From an uncultured Desulfuromonas sp. (GTDB lineage Bacteria; Desulfobacterota; Desulfuromonadia; Desulfuromonadales; Desulfuromonadaceae), in assembly GCF_963678835.1 (NCBI RefSeq), contig NZ_OY787470.1, positions 248,001 through 312,000 of the forward strand: a DNA stretch of 64,000 nt, written 5' to 3'. A program made the translations under genes and the position numbers. How positions within the stretch are numbered: position 1 is the stretch's first letter; every line of letters starts with the position of its first letter. Positions 55,825-64,000 of this stretch are shown here, piece by piece. The notes beneath the pieces were generated by a model. That model was given only the letters and a program-made list of their open reading frames with translations. It had not been told where the DNA came from and did no database searches.

Positions 55825-56727
55825 CTAGAGTCCCTGCTTCTGCAACTCCTCCAACAGAGCCTTCTGCTCATCAGTCAACTGCTTGGGCACCTTCACCATC
55901 ACCTGAGCGTAAAGATCCCCGGCCGGGTGTTTGCCATGAGCCGGCACTCCATGACCGCGCAAACGGATACGGCTGCCATTGGCGGTGCCCGCCGGCACCT
56001 TGATCCGCTTTTCACCATCAAGGGTTGGCACCGCTGCACTGGTGCCGAGGCAGGCACCGCTGAACGGCACCGAAACCTGAACCTGCAGGTTGTTGCCATC
56101 GCGGGTAAAATGGGCGTCCTTGTCGACGGTAATCTCCAACAGCAGATCGCCTGATTTGCCGCCGGTGGGGCTGGGACCACCTTTGCCGCCGACTCGCAGC
56201 TTCTGGCCGGTTTCAATGCCGGGCGGAATCCGCACTTGAATCTGCTCATTGTGGCCGTCGTGGCTGTAATTGATCATCCGTTCGCCACCGGTTACCGCCT
56301 GACGAAACGGCAGGTTAACGCGCATTACATAATCCTGGCCCTTGACCTGTTGGGGACGCCCCTGATGAAACGCCGAGCGCCGTCCACGGCCACCACCCAT
56401 GCCACCAAACAGCTGGCTGAAGATGTCGTCACCGCCCATGCCGAATTCGCGGAAAATATCGCCGAAATCAGCACCGCGAAAGATATCTTCCTGTGAATAA
56501 CGCTGATGAAAGCCCGTGTCACCAAACTGGTCGTACTGGGTCTTTTTTTCCGGATCACTGAGCACCGCATAGGCCTCACTGATCTCTTTGAACTTTTCCT
56601 CGGCCTGCTTGTCGCCGGGGTTTTTATCGGGATGATATTTAACGGCGAGCTTGCGATAGGCTTTTTTGATCTCTTGCTCCGAAGCCTGTTTGGTCACGCC
56701 GAGAGTTGCGTAATAGTCTTTTGCCAT
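55825..56727 (-). CDS. DnaJ-type co-chaperone (CbpA-like, no zinc finger)
   Basis: A 300-residue Hsp40. The J domain (1-70) has [10 protein letters not shown], the HPD motif that stimulates DnaK. A Gly/Phe-rich region (about 75-125, [15 protein letters not shown]) follows. Two beta-sandwich substrate domains come next ([36 protein letters not shown]). The CXXCXGXG zinc repeats are absent, so it is class B/CbpA. It ends next to a strong terminator; upstream 278 bases separate it from divergent hemG. Confidence 0.93.
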   Translation of the reverse strand: MAKDYYATLGVTKQASEQEIKKAYRKLAVKYHPDKNPGDKQAEEKFKEISEAYAVLSDPEKKTQYDQFGDTGFHQRYSQEDIFRGADFGDIFREFGMGGDDIFSQLFGGMGGGRGRRSAFHQGRPQQVKGQDYVMRVNLPFRQAVTGGERMINYSHDGHNEQIQVRIPPGIETGQKLRVGGKGGPSPTGGKSGDLLLEITVDKDAHFTRDGNNLQVQVSVPFSGACLGTSAAVPTLDGEKRIKVPAGTANGSRIRLRGHGVPAHGKHPAGDLYAQVMVKVPKQLTDEQKALLEELQKQGL

Positions 56728-56924
56728 GAAAAACTCCTGTCTTCCGGATCAATTGCCAGCGCATGTAATATAAGGCTGCCTTTTAGGATCGTCAAGGGGC
56801 GCACCAATTATGCTGATTTTCTGATGAAAAAGCAGCCGTTAATCGGTGAAAGATATGCGAGTTTTTAGACTTTTTAGCAGGAATAATGCTATGATCTTTC
56901 GGTAGAAAAGAGGGGGCGTTTTCT

Positions 56925-57008
56925 ATGTCTCATTCTTCTCACAGAGAACTCACCCTAATCCGCAGACATGATCTTATCTGGCGCATGACAAGGAGCGTTT
57001 ATCCATGA
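56925..57008 (+). CDS. Possible 27-residue leader ORF overlapping the hemG start
   Basis: An ATG after a GAGGGGG run opens a 27-codon frame (starts MSHSSHREL, ends WRMTRSVYP). Its TGA overlaps the hemG ATG as ATGA. Such overlaps couple translation. A TATGAT hexamer lies about 30 bases upstream, a possible -10 box. No homologue is known to me and a chance ORF this short is common. Confidence 0.3.
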   Translation: MSHSSHRELTLIRRHDLIWRMTRSVYP

Positions 57009-58399
57009 CACGAGTGGCAATTATTGGAGCCGGTGTTTCCGGACTGGCGACAGCCTATGCCCTGGAAAAAGGGGCGCAAGCACAAAATATCGATGTGCAG
57101 ATTACCGTGATCGAAAAGCAGCAGCGCAGTGGCGGAAAAATCTGGAGCCGCCACGAAAAGGGCTACCTGTGTGAATGGGGTCCGAATGGCTTTCTTGATA
57201 ACAAACCGGCCACCCTCGATTTGTGTAAGGCGCTGGTCATTGACGATACTCTGTTGCGCTCCAACGACAATGCCCGCAAACGATTTATTTTCAGCGACAA
57301 TATGCTCCATCGTCTGCCGGAAAACGGTCCGATGTTTCTTGGCTCCAAGCTGATCAGCTGGCCGGGTAAATTTCGTCTGGCCGGTGAGATGTTTGTGCCA
57401 GCCAAGAAGGATGAGCGTGATGAGACGCTGGCCGAATTTGGTCGTCGCCGTCTTGGTGCTGAAGCTTTGGACAAGCTGATTGCCCCCATGGCCGGTGGCA
57501 TCTTTGCCGGTGATCCGGAGACCATGAGCCTGAAGAGCTGTTTCCCGCGTATTGCCCAGTTGGAGCAGGAATACGGTGGTCTGCTTAAGGCGATGATCAA
57601 GCTGGCGCGCAAGAAAAAAGCCGAGCGCAAAGCCGGTAAACAGGTGGCAACGGCCGCCGGGCCCGGCGGTGTGCTCACCTCATTTAACGGCGGTATTCAG
57701 GAATTGACTGACGCTCTGCAGGAGTCTCTGAGCGCCACGTTGCGGTTTGGGGTGGCGGTTGAGAGCATGGAATATTTTGATAATTACATTCTCGGTCTCA
57801 GTGATGGCAGCCAGCTCGATGCTGATGTGGTAATCAGCGCGGCACCCGCCCATGCGTTGTCTGGAATGCTGAAAAAGATGAATGGCGAAGCGGCCAAGCT
57901 GCTGAATCAAATTCCTTATGCGCCGATGAATGTGGCCTGCCTTGGTTTTAATCGCGCGGATCTGCAGTGTGACCTGAACGGCTTTGGTTATCTGATTCCG
58001 AAAAAAGAGGGCTGCTCCGTTCTCGGCACTTTGTGGGATTCGAGCATCTTTCCGCATCGAGCGCCGAAGGATAAAGTTTTGCTGCGTTCCATGATGGGGG
58101 GCGCGACCCGGCCGCAAGCCATTGACTTGAGCGATGATCAGGTGCTGGCGCTGGTGCAGGCGGATCTCGAACGGATCATGGGCATCAAAGCGACCCCGGA
58201 GATGGTGCGGATTTTCCGTCATCAGCAGGCGATTCCTCAGTATGTGTCGGGCCATGCCGCGTTGGTCGCGCAGATTCGTCAGGAGCTGAGTTCGTGCCAA
58301 GGGTTCTACCTGACCGGCAATGCCTTTGAAGGGATCGGCCTCAACGATTGTGTGACTAATGCCAATAAAACAGCCGCTGAAGTGCTGGCGGCTCTTTAA
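57005..58399 (+). CDS. hemG: Protoporphyrinogen oxidase (HemY/PPO type, hemG)
   Basis: An FAD enzyme that oxidises protoporphyrinogen IX (or coproporphyrinogen III) to the porphyrin. The 464-residue protein opens with VAIIGAGVSGLATAYALEKG (dinucleotide fold). GGKIWSRHEKGYLCEWGPNG and IAPMAGGIFAGDPETMSLKS are PPO motifs. GNAFEGIGLNDCVTNANKTA near the end contacts FAD. AAGGAG lies at normal spacing before the ATG. It is one of four haem genes in the window. Family A repeats start directly after it. Confidence 0.94.
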   Translation: MTRVAIIGAGVSGLATAYALEKGAQAQNIDVQITVIEKQQRSGGKIWSRHEKGYLCEWGPNGFLDNKPATLDLCKALVIDDTLLRSNDNARKRFIFSDNMLHRLPENGPMFLGSKLISWPGKFRLAGEMFVPAKKDERDETLAEFGRRRLGAEALDKLIAPMAGGIFAGDPETMSLKSCFPRIAQLEQEYGGLLKAMIKLARKKKAERKAGKQVATAAGPGGVLTSFNGGIQELTDALQESLSATLRFGVAVESMEYFDNYILGLSDGSQLDADVVISAAPAHALSGMLKKMNGEAAKLLNQIPYAPMNVACLGFNRADLQCDLNGFGYLIPKKEGCSVLGTLWDSSIFPHRAPKDKVLLRSMMGGATRPQAIDLSDDQVLALVQADLERIMGIKATPEMVRIFRHQQAIPQYVSGHAALVAQIRQELSSCQGFYLTGNAFEGIGLNDCVTNANKTAAEVLAAL

Positions 58400-58407
58400 T
58401 GCCTTAT

Positions 58408-59203
58408 ATAACTTCCCGTTCAGCAGTGTAGAACGTAAAGAGTGTTGTTATATAAGACCGTTGAAGGTCAAGATCAAAGTCAAGGTCGCCGGGTCTCGTC
58501 CCGGCAGCCGACATTCTTTTGACTGGCCGCTCAAAAGGATGCAAAAACCGGCTGAACACCTCCTGGCCCTCAGATCAACCGACACTGAGTCTGTTTCCGT
58601 GATGCTTCACAGATTCGGCTCGCCGCCCTTTAGGTCGGCGAATCGTGCGTCTCATCATCTTTGGCGTAAAACGTTGATAACCAATTGAAGCTGCACTTTA
58701 TTTTTCCCGTGGCCCCGCTCAAACGGGTGGGACGGTGCCCACCCTTGCGGCAGAGTGTCATTTAGCAGCCAAGCCCTCCCGTTCAGCAGCGCCGAACGAA
58801 GAGAACGGTCATCGCGATGGTCGTCGGCAACCTGTTTGAGGACTGATGCTGCCGATATCGCGGTGTTAGTGAACGCAGAGAGGGAACCCGTAAGGGCGCA
58901 ATGGGGTTGTTATTGATCAGATGAACGAGAGGTGTTGCGTGAGATTTTTTGCGTCAGCAAGGCAGAGGGAGGAGCTATAGTCGTTCTATGGCGACGACCG
59001 ATAACGCGGCTGACGTGAAAAAGATCCGCAACAACTCCGTGAAGGCTGATTGATGACAACCCCTTGGGATTCGATTTTGCGGTACTTTTGTCGACGCAAA
59101 AGTGCCCCGAAGTGCGGGCGCGGCAGCCCGCGTCACGTGGGTACCATCATTGTGAACGGATGAAGTTCGCCGGTGCGATTCGTTTCGGATTACGAACCAC
59201 TGA
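58408..59203 (-). repeat. Family A hairpin-mosaic repeat, unit A6 (long form)
   Basis: A minus-orientation unit beginning with a partial end module, then hexamers (AAGGTC, AAGATC, AAAGTC, AAGGTC). It has CATTCTTTTGA/TCAAAAGGATG (one wobble), GGGTGGG/CCCACCC (58725-58744), CGCGAT/ATCGCG, the optional module of about 190 bp, and GCGGGC/GCCCGC. It lies between the convergent hemG and chemoreceptor genes. Confidence 0.88.
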
Positions 59204-59553
59204 AGAGCAAGGTCAAAGTCAAGGTCGCCGGGTTTCGTCCCGGCAGCCGACATACTTTTGACTGGCCGCTCAAAAGTATGCAAAAACCGGCTGAACACCT
59301 CCTGAACCTGGATTAACCGACACTGTGTCTGTTTCCGTCATGCTTCACAGATTCGGCTCGCCGCCCTTTAGGTCGGCGAATCGTGCAACTCATGGCTATT
59401 GGCGTAAAACGTTGATAACCGTTTGACGTCTCACTCTATTTCTTCCGTGGCCCCGCTCAAACGGGTGGGACGGTGCCCACCCTTGCGGCAGAGTTGTCAT
59501 TTTGCAGCCCAGCCCTCCCGTTCAGCTGCACCGAACGCAATTCGATCTGAATG
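59204..59553 (-). repeat. Family A hairpin-mosaic repeat, unit A7
   Basis: A tandem short unit. CATACTTTTGA/TCAAAAGTATG (59251-59280) is a fully compensated variant of the CATCC/GGATG arms seen elsewhere, and GGGTGGG/CCCACCC lies at 59463-59482. The end module is truncated. Confidence 0.88.
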
Positions 59554-59845
59554 ATGAACCACTGAAGCTCAAGATCACAGTCAAGGTCGCCGGGTTTCGT
59601 CCCGGCAGCCGACATGGCCGCTCAAAAGGATGCAAAAACCAGCTTGAACACCTCCTGAACCTGAATTCACCGACACTGAGTCTGTTTCCGTTGTGCTTCA
59701 CAGATTCGGCTCGCCGCCCTTTAGCTCGGCAAATCGTGCAACGCATCATCTATGGCGTAAAACGTTGATAGCAATTTTCTGCCTCTATCTATTTCTGGTG
59801 TGCCACTGATCAAACGGGCGGGACGGTGCCCGCTCTACGGTTGTC
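59554..59845 (-). repeat. Family A hairpin-mosaic repeat, unit A8
   Basis: The last tandem unit. The left arm of the TTTTGA hairpin is deleted: CATGGCCGCTCAAAAGGATG remains. GGGCGGG pairs imperfectly with CCCGCTC (59816-59835). It is degenerate compared with A5 and A7. The convergent chemoreceptor gene ends about 130 bases further on. Confidence 0.85.
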
Positions 59846-59922
59846 TGTTATTTTGTCCCTTTGCTGTCCCGCACTGCAGCGCTGAGCGCGACGAGTTTCG
59901 TCGTGATTTCTCCTCTGAACAA

Positions 59923-59954
59923 GAAAAAAGGCCCTACCAAAGCAGGGCCTTTCC
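59923..59954. terminator. Terminator of the chemoreceptor gene
   Basis: GAAAAAAGGCCCT/AGGGCCTTTCC with an eight-base loop, 24 bases beyond the chemoreceptor stop. The T-run is on the chemoreceptor strand. Confidence 0.88.
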
Positions 59955-59977
59955 ATGTCTGAAATATGATGCGTCAA

Positions 59978-62221
59978 TCAGTATTTACCGAACTCGTCAT
60001 CATCGAGTGCAATCTTTACCGGGGCACTCGTGCTGCTGGTTCCTCCCCAGACTTCATCGCCGTCATCAATGGCCGTGGCCGCAAGTGCAGCGGGTTGTTG
60101 CTGTGGTGGTTGCGCCGCCCGTGCCGGTTGCTCCAACGCGGGCTGGACTTTGGCCGCAGGAGGTTGAGTCGGCATGGAGAAGACCTCGTCATCAAAGGCA
60201 AACGAGGTTGCGCTGCCCTGACGCAGAGCAAAACGGCTTAGCAGATGCTGCAGCGTGTCGGCCTGACTGCGTAGCTCTTCAGCGGCGGCCGCGGTTTCTT
60301 CGGCACAGGCTGTGTTCTGCTGGGTCACATCATCGATCTGCGAGACACCGATGGAGATCTGTGAGATCCCCTGAGCCTGCTCGGTGCTGGCTCGGGCGAT
60401 CTGGGAGGCAAGAGTCGTAGCCTCGGTGACGCCAGTGACGATCTTTTCCAAAGACTCCGCGGTTTTCTTAGCAATATCGGCACCCACTGCAGCCTTGGCG
60501 ACAGAACCTTCAATCAGTTCTGTTGTCTCCTGAGCTGCCTTGGCGCTGCGGGCTGCCAGGTTGCGCACTTCCTCGGCAACAACGGCAAAGCCTTTACCGT
60601 GCTGACCGGCGCGTGCCGCTTCTACCGCAGCATTGAGGGCGAGAAGATTAGTCTGGAATGCGATCTCGTCGATTACCTTGATAATTTTGGAAATGTTCTG
60701 GCTGGCCTCGTTGATATCAGCCATAGCCTTGTTCATTGAGCCCATCTGGTCGCGGCCCTGTTCGGCGTTTGTCTGTACCTGTTCAGTCAGTTTGCTGGCA
60801 TCGTTGGCTGAGTCGGCGTTCTGAGTAGTCTGGCTCGACAACTCCTGTAAAGAGCTGCTGATCTCTTCGAGAGAGCTGGCCTGCTCGGTGGCACCCTGCG
60901 ACAGGTCCTGACTGGAGTCGGAGACCTGGCTGGAGCCGGAATTAATCTGTTCGCCGGCCATCTGCACTTCGAGCATGATGTTGTTCATATCGTCGCCGAG
61001 TTTCTTCAACGCGGTACGCAGCAGATCCCGCTCGTCATGGGGGTGAACATCGAAATCAAGATTACCGGAGGCCAGCCGGTTAAGAGGGTCAACCACTTCC
61101 GTATTGAGGCTTTCGGCAAAGCGATCCATGGTTTTTGCCAGTTGGCCGATCTCGTCACCGCGATCAAGGTTGAGACGGGTGTCGATGTGGCCATTTTCCA
61201 GAGCGTCGAGCATTTCAACCGTACGCGTCAACGGAATGGAGATGCCGCGTGAAATGCGGATTGCCAGAATCAGGCCTATAATGATGGCCAGAGCGCTGAT
61301 GGAAATCAGAATGATATTGGCTTGAGAGAGGCTGTCCTCACTGCCCTTCTTGATGGCGCTCAGTGCTGCAAGACATGCTTCCTGGGCATTCATGGCGGAG
61401 TGGTGCATCTCTTTGTTGAGTTGTTGCTGTTCAGTCATCTGGTCGGCATGATTCTCAAAGTTTTGCTGGTATTTGAGAATCTGTGCTCGCGCCTCCTGAG
61501 TCATTGCGATGTTGTCTTCATCGTCAAAACTGTCTTCAAGGCGCTGAGCGAGGGTCAGCATATTTTTTATACTTTTTCGGGCCCGCTCAAGGAATGTTTC
61601 GTCACGGGAAATGATGTGCTCTTTCTCAAATTTTCGTGCATTGAGAAACAGAAGACTGATGGTCTGGGTGTAGCCCAATTGCTCCATGACATTGGCTAAG
61701 TCGTCCTGATAGTCATATTCGTCCTTGTATTGATTGCGCGAGGCAATGGTGTTTTCAAGGATGTCATTAAGGGCTGATTGAAGTCCTTTGATCTCTTTAA
61801 AGGCGTCATTGGAGCTGTCCTTCATCTGTTCCATGCTCTGCTCGCGCAGACCGCTGATGCGGGCGTAATTATTAAATGCGGTAAAATAACTTTCAGCATC
61901 GGTCAGGGCTTGGCGGACTTTGCTTTTTGCTTCTTTGTCTTTCAGCGCGCTACTGAGGCCGACACCCTGGTTTTTTAATTTGGCCAGAGCGCTGCGTAAC
62001 GCGTCCGCGTCTTGTTTGTCTGAGGTTAAGGCGAAACGTTGTTCGTGGATTCGTGCGGTATTGAACTGCGTCAGGATGTTGTTAACGGATTGCACATGAT
62101 CCATATTGACGCTGATGGTGTCCATTCCCGATTTGCCGACCCGACCGACGATCATGGTCAGAACAAGCAGACAGATGAACGACAACAACAGCTTGCGGCC
62201 GATACGCATCGATTTGAGCAT
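59978..62221 (-). CDS. Methyl-accepting chemotaxis protein with HBM-like sensor
   Basis: A 747-residue transmembrane chemoreceptor. The first membrane helix is near residues 8-25 and the second near 305-325 ([17 protein letters not shown]). The periplasmic region of about 270 residues is all-helical and contains [19 protein letters not shown], as in helical bimodular (HBM) sensors. A HAMP domain and a long signalling coil follow, with the hairpin tip [21 protein letters not shown] Pro/Gln/Ala-rich linker ends the protein with an acidic tail. It signals to CheA/CheW. The start at 62221 has GGAGGG. Confidence 0.94.
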   Translation of the reverse strand: MLKSMRIGRKLLLSFICLLVLTMIVGRVGKSGMDTISVNMDHVQSVNNILTQFNTARIHEQRFALTSDKQDADALRSALAKLKNQGVGLSSALKDKEAKSKVRQALTDAESYFTAFNNYARISGLREQSMEQMKDSSNDAFKEIKGLQSALNDILENTIASRNQYKDEYDYQDDLANVMEQLGYTQTISLLFLNARKFEKEHIISRDETFLERARKSIKNMLTLAQRLEDSFDDEDNIAMTQEARAQILKYQQNFENHADQMTEQQQLNKEMHHSAMNAQEACLAALSAIKKGSEDSLSQANIILISISALAIIIGLILAIRISRGISIPLTRTVEMLDALENGHIDTRLNLDRGDEIGQLAKTMDRFAESLNTEVVDPLNRLASGNLDFDVHPHDERDLLRTALKKLGDDMNNIMLEVQMAGEQINSGSSQVSDSSQDLSQGATEQASSLEEISSSLQELSSQTTQNADSANDASKLTEQVQTNAEQGRDQMGSMNKAMADINEASQNISKIIKVIDEIAFQTNLLALNAAVEAARAGQHGKGFAVVAEEVRNLAARSAKAAQETTELIEGSVAKAAVGADIAKKTAESLEKIVTGVTEATTLASQIARASTEQAQGISQISIGVSQIDDVTQQNTACAEETAAAAEELRSQADTLQHLLSRFALRQGSATSFAFDDEVFSMPTQPPAAKVQPALEQPARAAQPPQQQPAALAATAIDDGDEVWGGTSSTSAPVKIALDDDEFGKY

Positions 62222-62450
62222 GGAAACCCTCCAGACTAACATTTAGATAAGGTGTTAATGAGCCAGGCAGGTGCCTGGATTTAATTCGGTAAAGCCTGCA
62301 TAACAATGATAAGGTGCGAAAAAGTTGACCCTCTACAGCGGTTGGGGTATTTTGCCACGGAATTTCACACGACAATTTCAGAATACTGATTCGTTCAGCT
62401 CTTGTAAACAATATCCGGGCGATTTTAAGGTTTAATTTAAAGGTTTAATT

Positions 62451-64000
62451 ATGCAAAAACATTACCAGAAAGAAGTGGATAAACGGCGAACCTTCGGCAT
62501 TATCAGCCATCCTGATGCCGGTAAGACCACGTTGACGGAAAAATTGCTGCTGTACGGCGGGGCGATTCAGATGGCTGGTGCCGTCAAAGCACGTAAGGCG
62601 TCGCGTCATGCTACCAGTGACTGGATGGCCATGGAGCAGGAGCGTGGCATCTCCGTTACTTCCTCGGTAATGAAATTCAATTATCGCGACTACGAAGTCA
62701 ATTTGCTCGATACCCCCGGCCACCAGGATTTCTCCGAAGATACCTACCGTGTTTTAACGGCGGTGGACAGTGCTTTGATGGTGATCGACAGTGCCAAAGG
62801 GGTTGAAACGCAGACGCGCAAACTGATGGAAGTGTGCCGAATGCGCAACACGCCGATTCTGACATTTGTCAACAAACTTGACCGTGAGGGGTTGGCACCG
62901 TTGGATATTCTCAGTGATATCGAAGAGACTTTACAGATTGAATGCGCCCCATTGAGCTGGCCCATCGGCATGGGCAAGCGTTTCAAGGGGACTTACAGCT
63001 TGTACAAAAAGCAGCTTCACCTGTTCTCGGCTCAGGAGAATGAGCGGATCAGCCAGGGGATTGTTATTGATGATATCAATGATCCGCAACTGGATGAACT
63101 GCTCGGTAGTCAGGCGGAGGAGTTGCGTGAGGACATAGAACTTCTGGAAGGAGCGGCCAATCCCTTTAGTCTGGAGGATTACCTCAAGGGTAACCAGACG
63201 CCGGTCTTCTTCGGTAGTGCCATCAATAATTTTGGTGTGCAGGAGATGTTGGATGCGTTTGTTGAGCTGGCGCCAACCCCGATTCCACGTCAGACGACGA
63301 CACGTGAAGTGTCTCCCTATGAGGAAGAGTTCAGTGGTTTTGTGTTTAAGATCCAGGCTAATATGGATCCAGCCCACCGTGACCGCATCGCGTTTATGCG
63401 CATCTGTTCCGGTCAGTTCAAGCGCGGCATGAAACTGAAACATCATCGTATCGGAAAAGATGTGACGATTGCCAATGCCACGATTTTCATGGCCCAGGAT
63501 CGCAGTCATGTCGAAGAAGCCTATGCCGGTGATATTATCGGTGTGCACAACCACGGCACCATCAAAATCGGTGATACGTTTACAATCAAGGAACCTCTGA
63601 AATTTGTCGGTATCCCCAGTTTTGCCCCAGAACACTTCCGCCGTGTCCGACTGAAGAATCCTCTTAAAACCAAACAGCTCGATAAGGGGTTGATTCAGTT
63701 GGCTGAAGAGGGTGCGGTACAATTGTTTCGACCGCTGCTCGGCAGTGATTACATTCTTGGTGCTGTTGGGGTGCTACAGTTTGATGTCATCATGTCACGT
63801 TTGCGTGCCGAGTACAGTGTTGATGCTGTGTATGAAAATGTGGATTACGCGACGGCACGCTGGGTGACCTGCGACGACAAGAAAAAGATGGAAGAGTTTG
63901 AAAAGCAGAACCGCAGTCAGCTGGCTAAAGATGCCGAAGGCAATCTATCTTTTCTGGCGTCGAGCGAATGGCGGTTGCAGCATACCATTGAGCAATGGCC
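62451..64000 (+). CDS. prfC: Peptide chain release factor 3, cut by the window end
   Basis: A translational GTPase that recycles RF1/RF2 after termination. 516 codons are present with no stop, and only the last residues are missing. G1 is [14 protein letters not shown], switch and G2 [10 protein letters not shown]3 [16 protein letters not shown], and G4 FVNKLDREG. The insert [17 protein letters not shown] distinguishes RF3 from EF-G. AAAGG precedes the ATG at 62451. It is divergent from the chemoreceptor. Confidence 0.95.
   Translation, partial: MQKHYQKEVDKRRTFGIISHPDAGKTTLTEKLLLYGGAIQMAGAVKARKASRHATSDWMAMEQERGISVTSSVMKFNYRDYEVNLLDTPGHQDFSEDTYRVLTAVDSALMVIDSAKGVETQTRKLMEVCRMRNTPILTFVNKLDREGLAPLDILSDIEETLQIECAPLSWPIGMGKRFKGTYSLYKKQLHLFSAQENERISQGIVIDDINDPQLDELLGSQAEELREDIELLEGAANPFSLEDYLKGNQTPVFFGSAINNFGVQEMLDAFVELAPTPIPRQTTTREVSPYEEEFSGFVFKIQANMDPAHRDRIAFMRICSGQFKRGMKLKHHRIGKDVTIANATIFMAQDRSHVEEAYAGDIIGVHNHGTIKIGDTFTIKEPLKFVGIPSFAPEHFRRVRLKNPLKTKQLDKGLIQLAEEGAVQLFRPLLGSDYILGAVGVLQFDVIMSRLRAEYSVDAVYENVDYATARWVTCDDKKKMEEFEKQNRSQLAKDAEGNLSFLASSEWRLQHTIEQW

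Overview
The window looks like chromosomal DNA of an anaerobic Desulfobacterota (former Deltaproteobacteria), most likely a Desulfuromonas/Pelobacter-type Desulfuromonadales. The reasons are the mix of housekeeping genes (C5-pathway hemL, a radical SAM/hemE/hemH/hemG haem set, trmB-truD, priA, pyk, prfC), paired PilT ATPases, c-di-GMP enzymes, a multi-rhodanese lipoprotein and a TIR-bounded 160-bp miniature element of a kind I associate with this group. The taxonomic call is inference; no rRNA or tRNA gene is visible.

Layout. 1-4.3 kb: two macro-domain paralogues flank an aminotransferase and two tandem units of a hairpin-rich repeat (family A). 4.4-11.8 kb: pyk, HEAT-repeat proteins, an HD-GYP protein, hemL and coaE. 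11.9-15.6 kb: a PHP-glycosyltransferase fusion overlaps a radical SAM gene. 15.7-19.2 kb: a decayed CHAD / ParA / ribbon-helix-helix / Lys-rich protein cluster abuts an intact-looking IS3-family element. 19.3-39.5 kb: iclR, truD-trmB, a Na+/alanine symporter, priA, a diguanylate cyclase, msrAB, an M48 protease, mltA, a quinone oxidoreductase, a two-component system, an NPD-type flavoprotein, another family A copy and a shikimate kinase. 39.6-48.2 kb: radical SAM-hemE, an outer-membrane barrel plus a six-rhodanese lipoprotein, hemH, and a Sel1 protein. 48.4-51.5 kb: a pilin-like gene, a graveyard of mobile fragments (REP pair, family B element, IS200-like TnpA fragment) and a small AT-richer island with a VanX-like dipeptidase. 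51.7-62.2 kb: two PilT-type ATPases, family A copies, dnaJ, hemG, more family A copies and a chemoreceptor. 62.45 kb to the end: prfC, cut by the window edge.

The most unusual feature is repeat family A: eight units at four intergenic loci, three of them between convergent genes. Each unit is a mosaic of separate inverted repeats, and at least five of these hairpins carry compensatory base changes between copies (for example GGGTGGG/CCCACCC versus GGGCGGG/CCCGCCC). That suggests pairing matters, as RNA or as extruded single-stranded DNA, although palindrome-templated mutagenesis could give the same pattern. The units carry a variable AAGGTC-type hexamer tract, expanded to ten perfect copies at one locus, and an optional module of about 190 bp. 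The long ORFs read from these units are artefacts. Second in interest are the lipoprotein with three inactive/active rhodanese pairs beside an outer-membrane barrel, and the decayed CHAD-ParA-RHH cluster.

Functionally, hemL, hemE, hemH and hemG supply most of a haem pathway scattered over 50 kb, fitting a cytochrome-rich anaerobe. HD-GYP and GGDEF proteins imply c-di-GMP turnover, and PilT motors, a pilin and a chemoreceptor imply surface motility.
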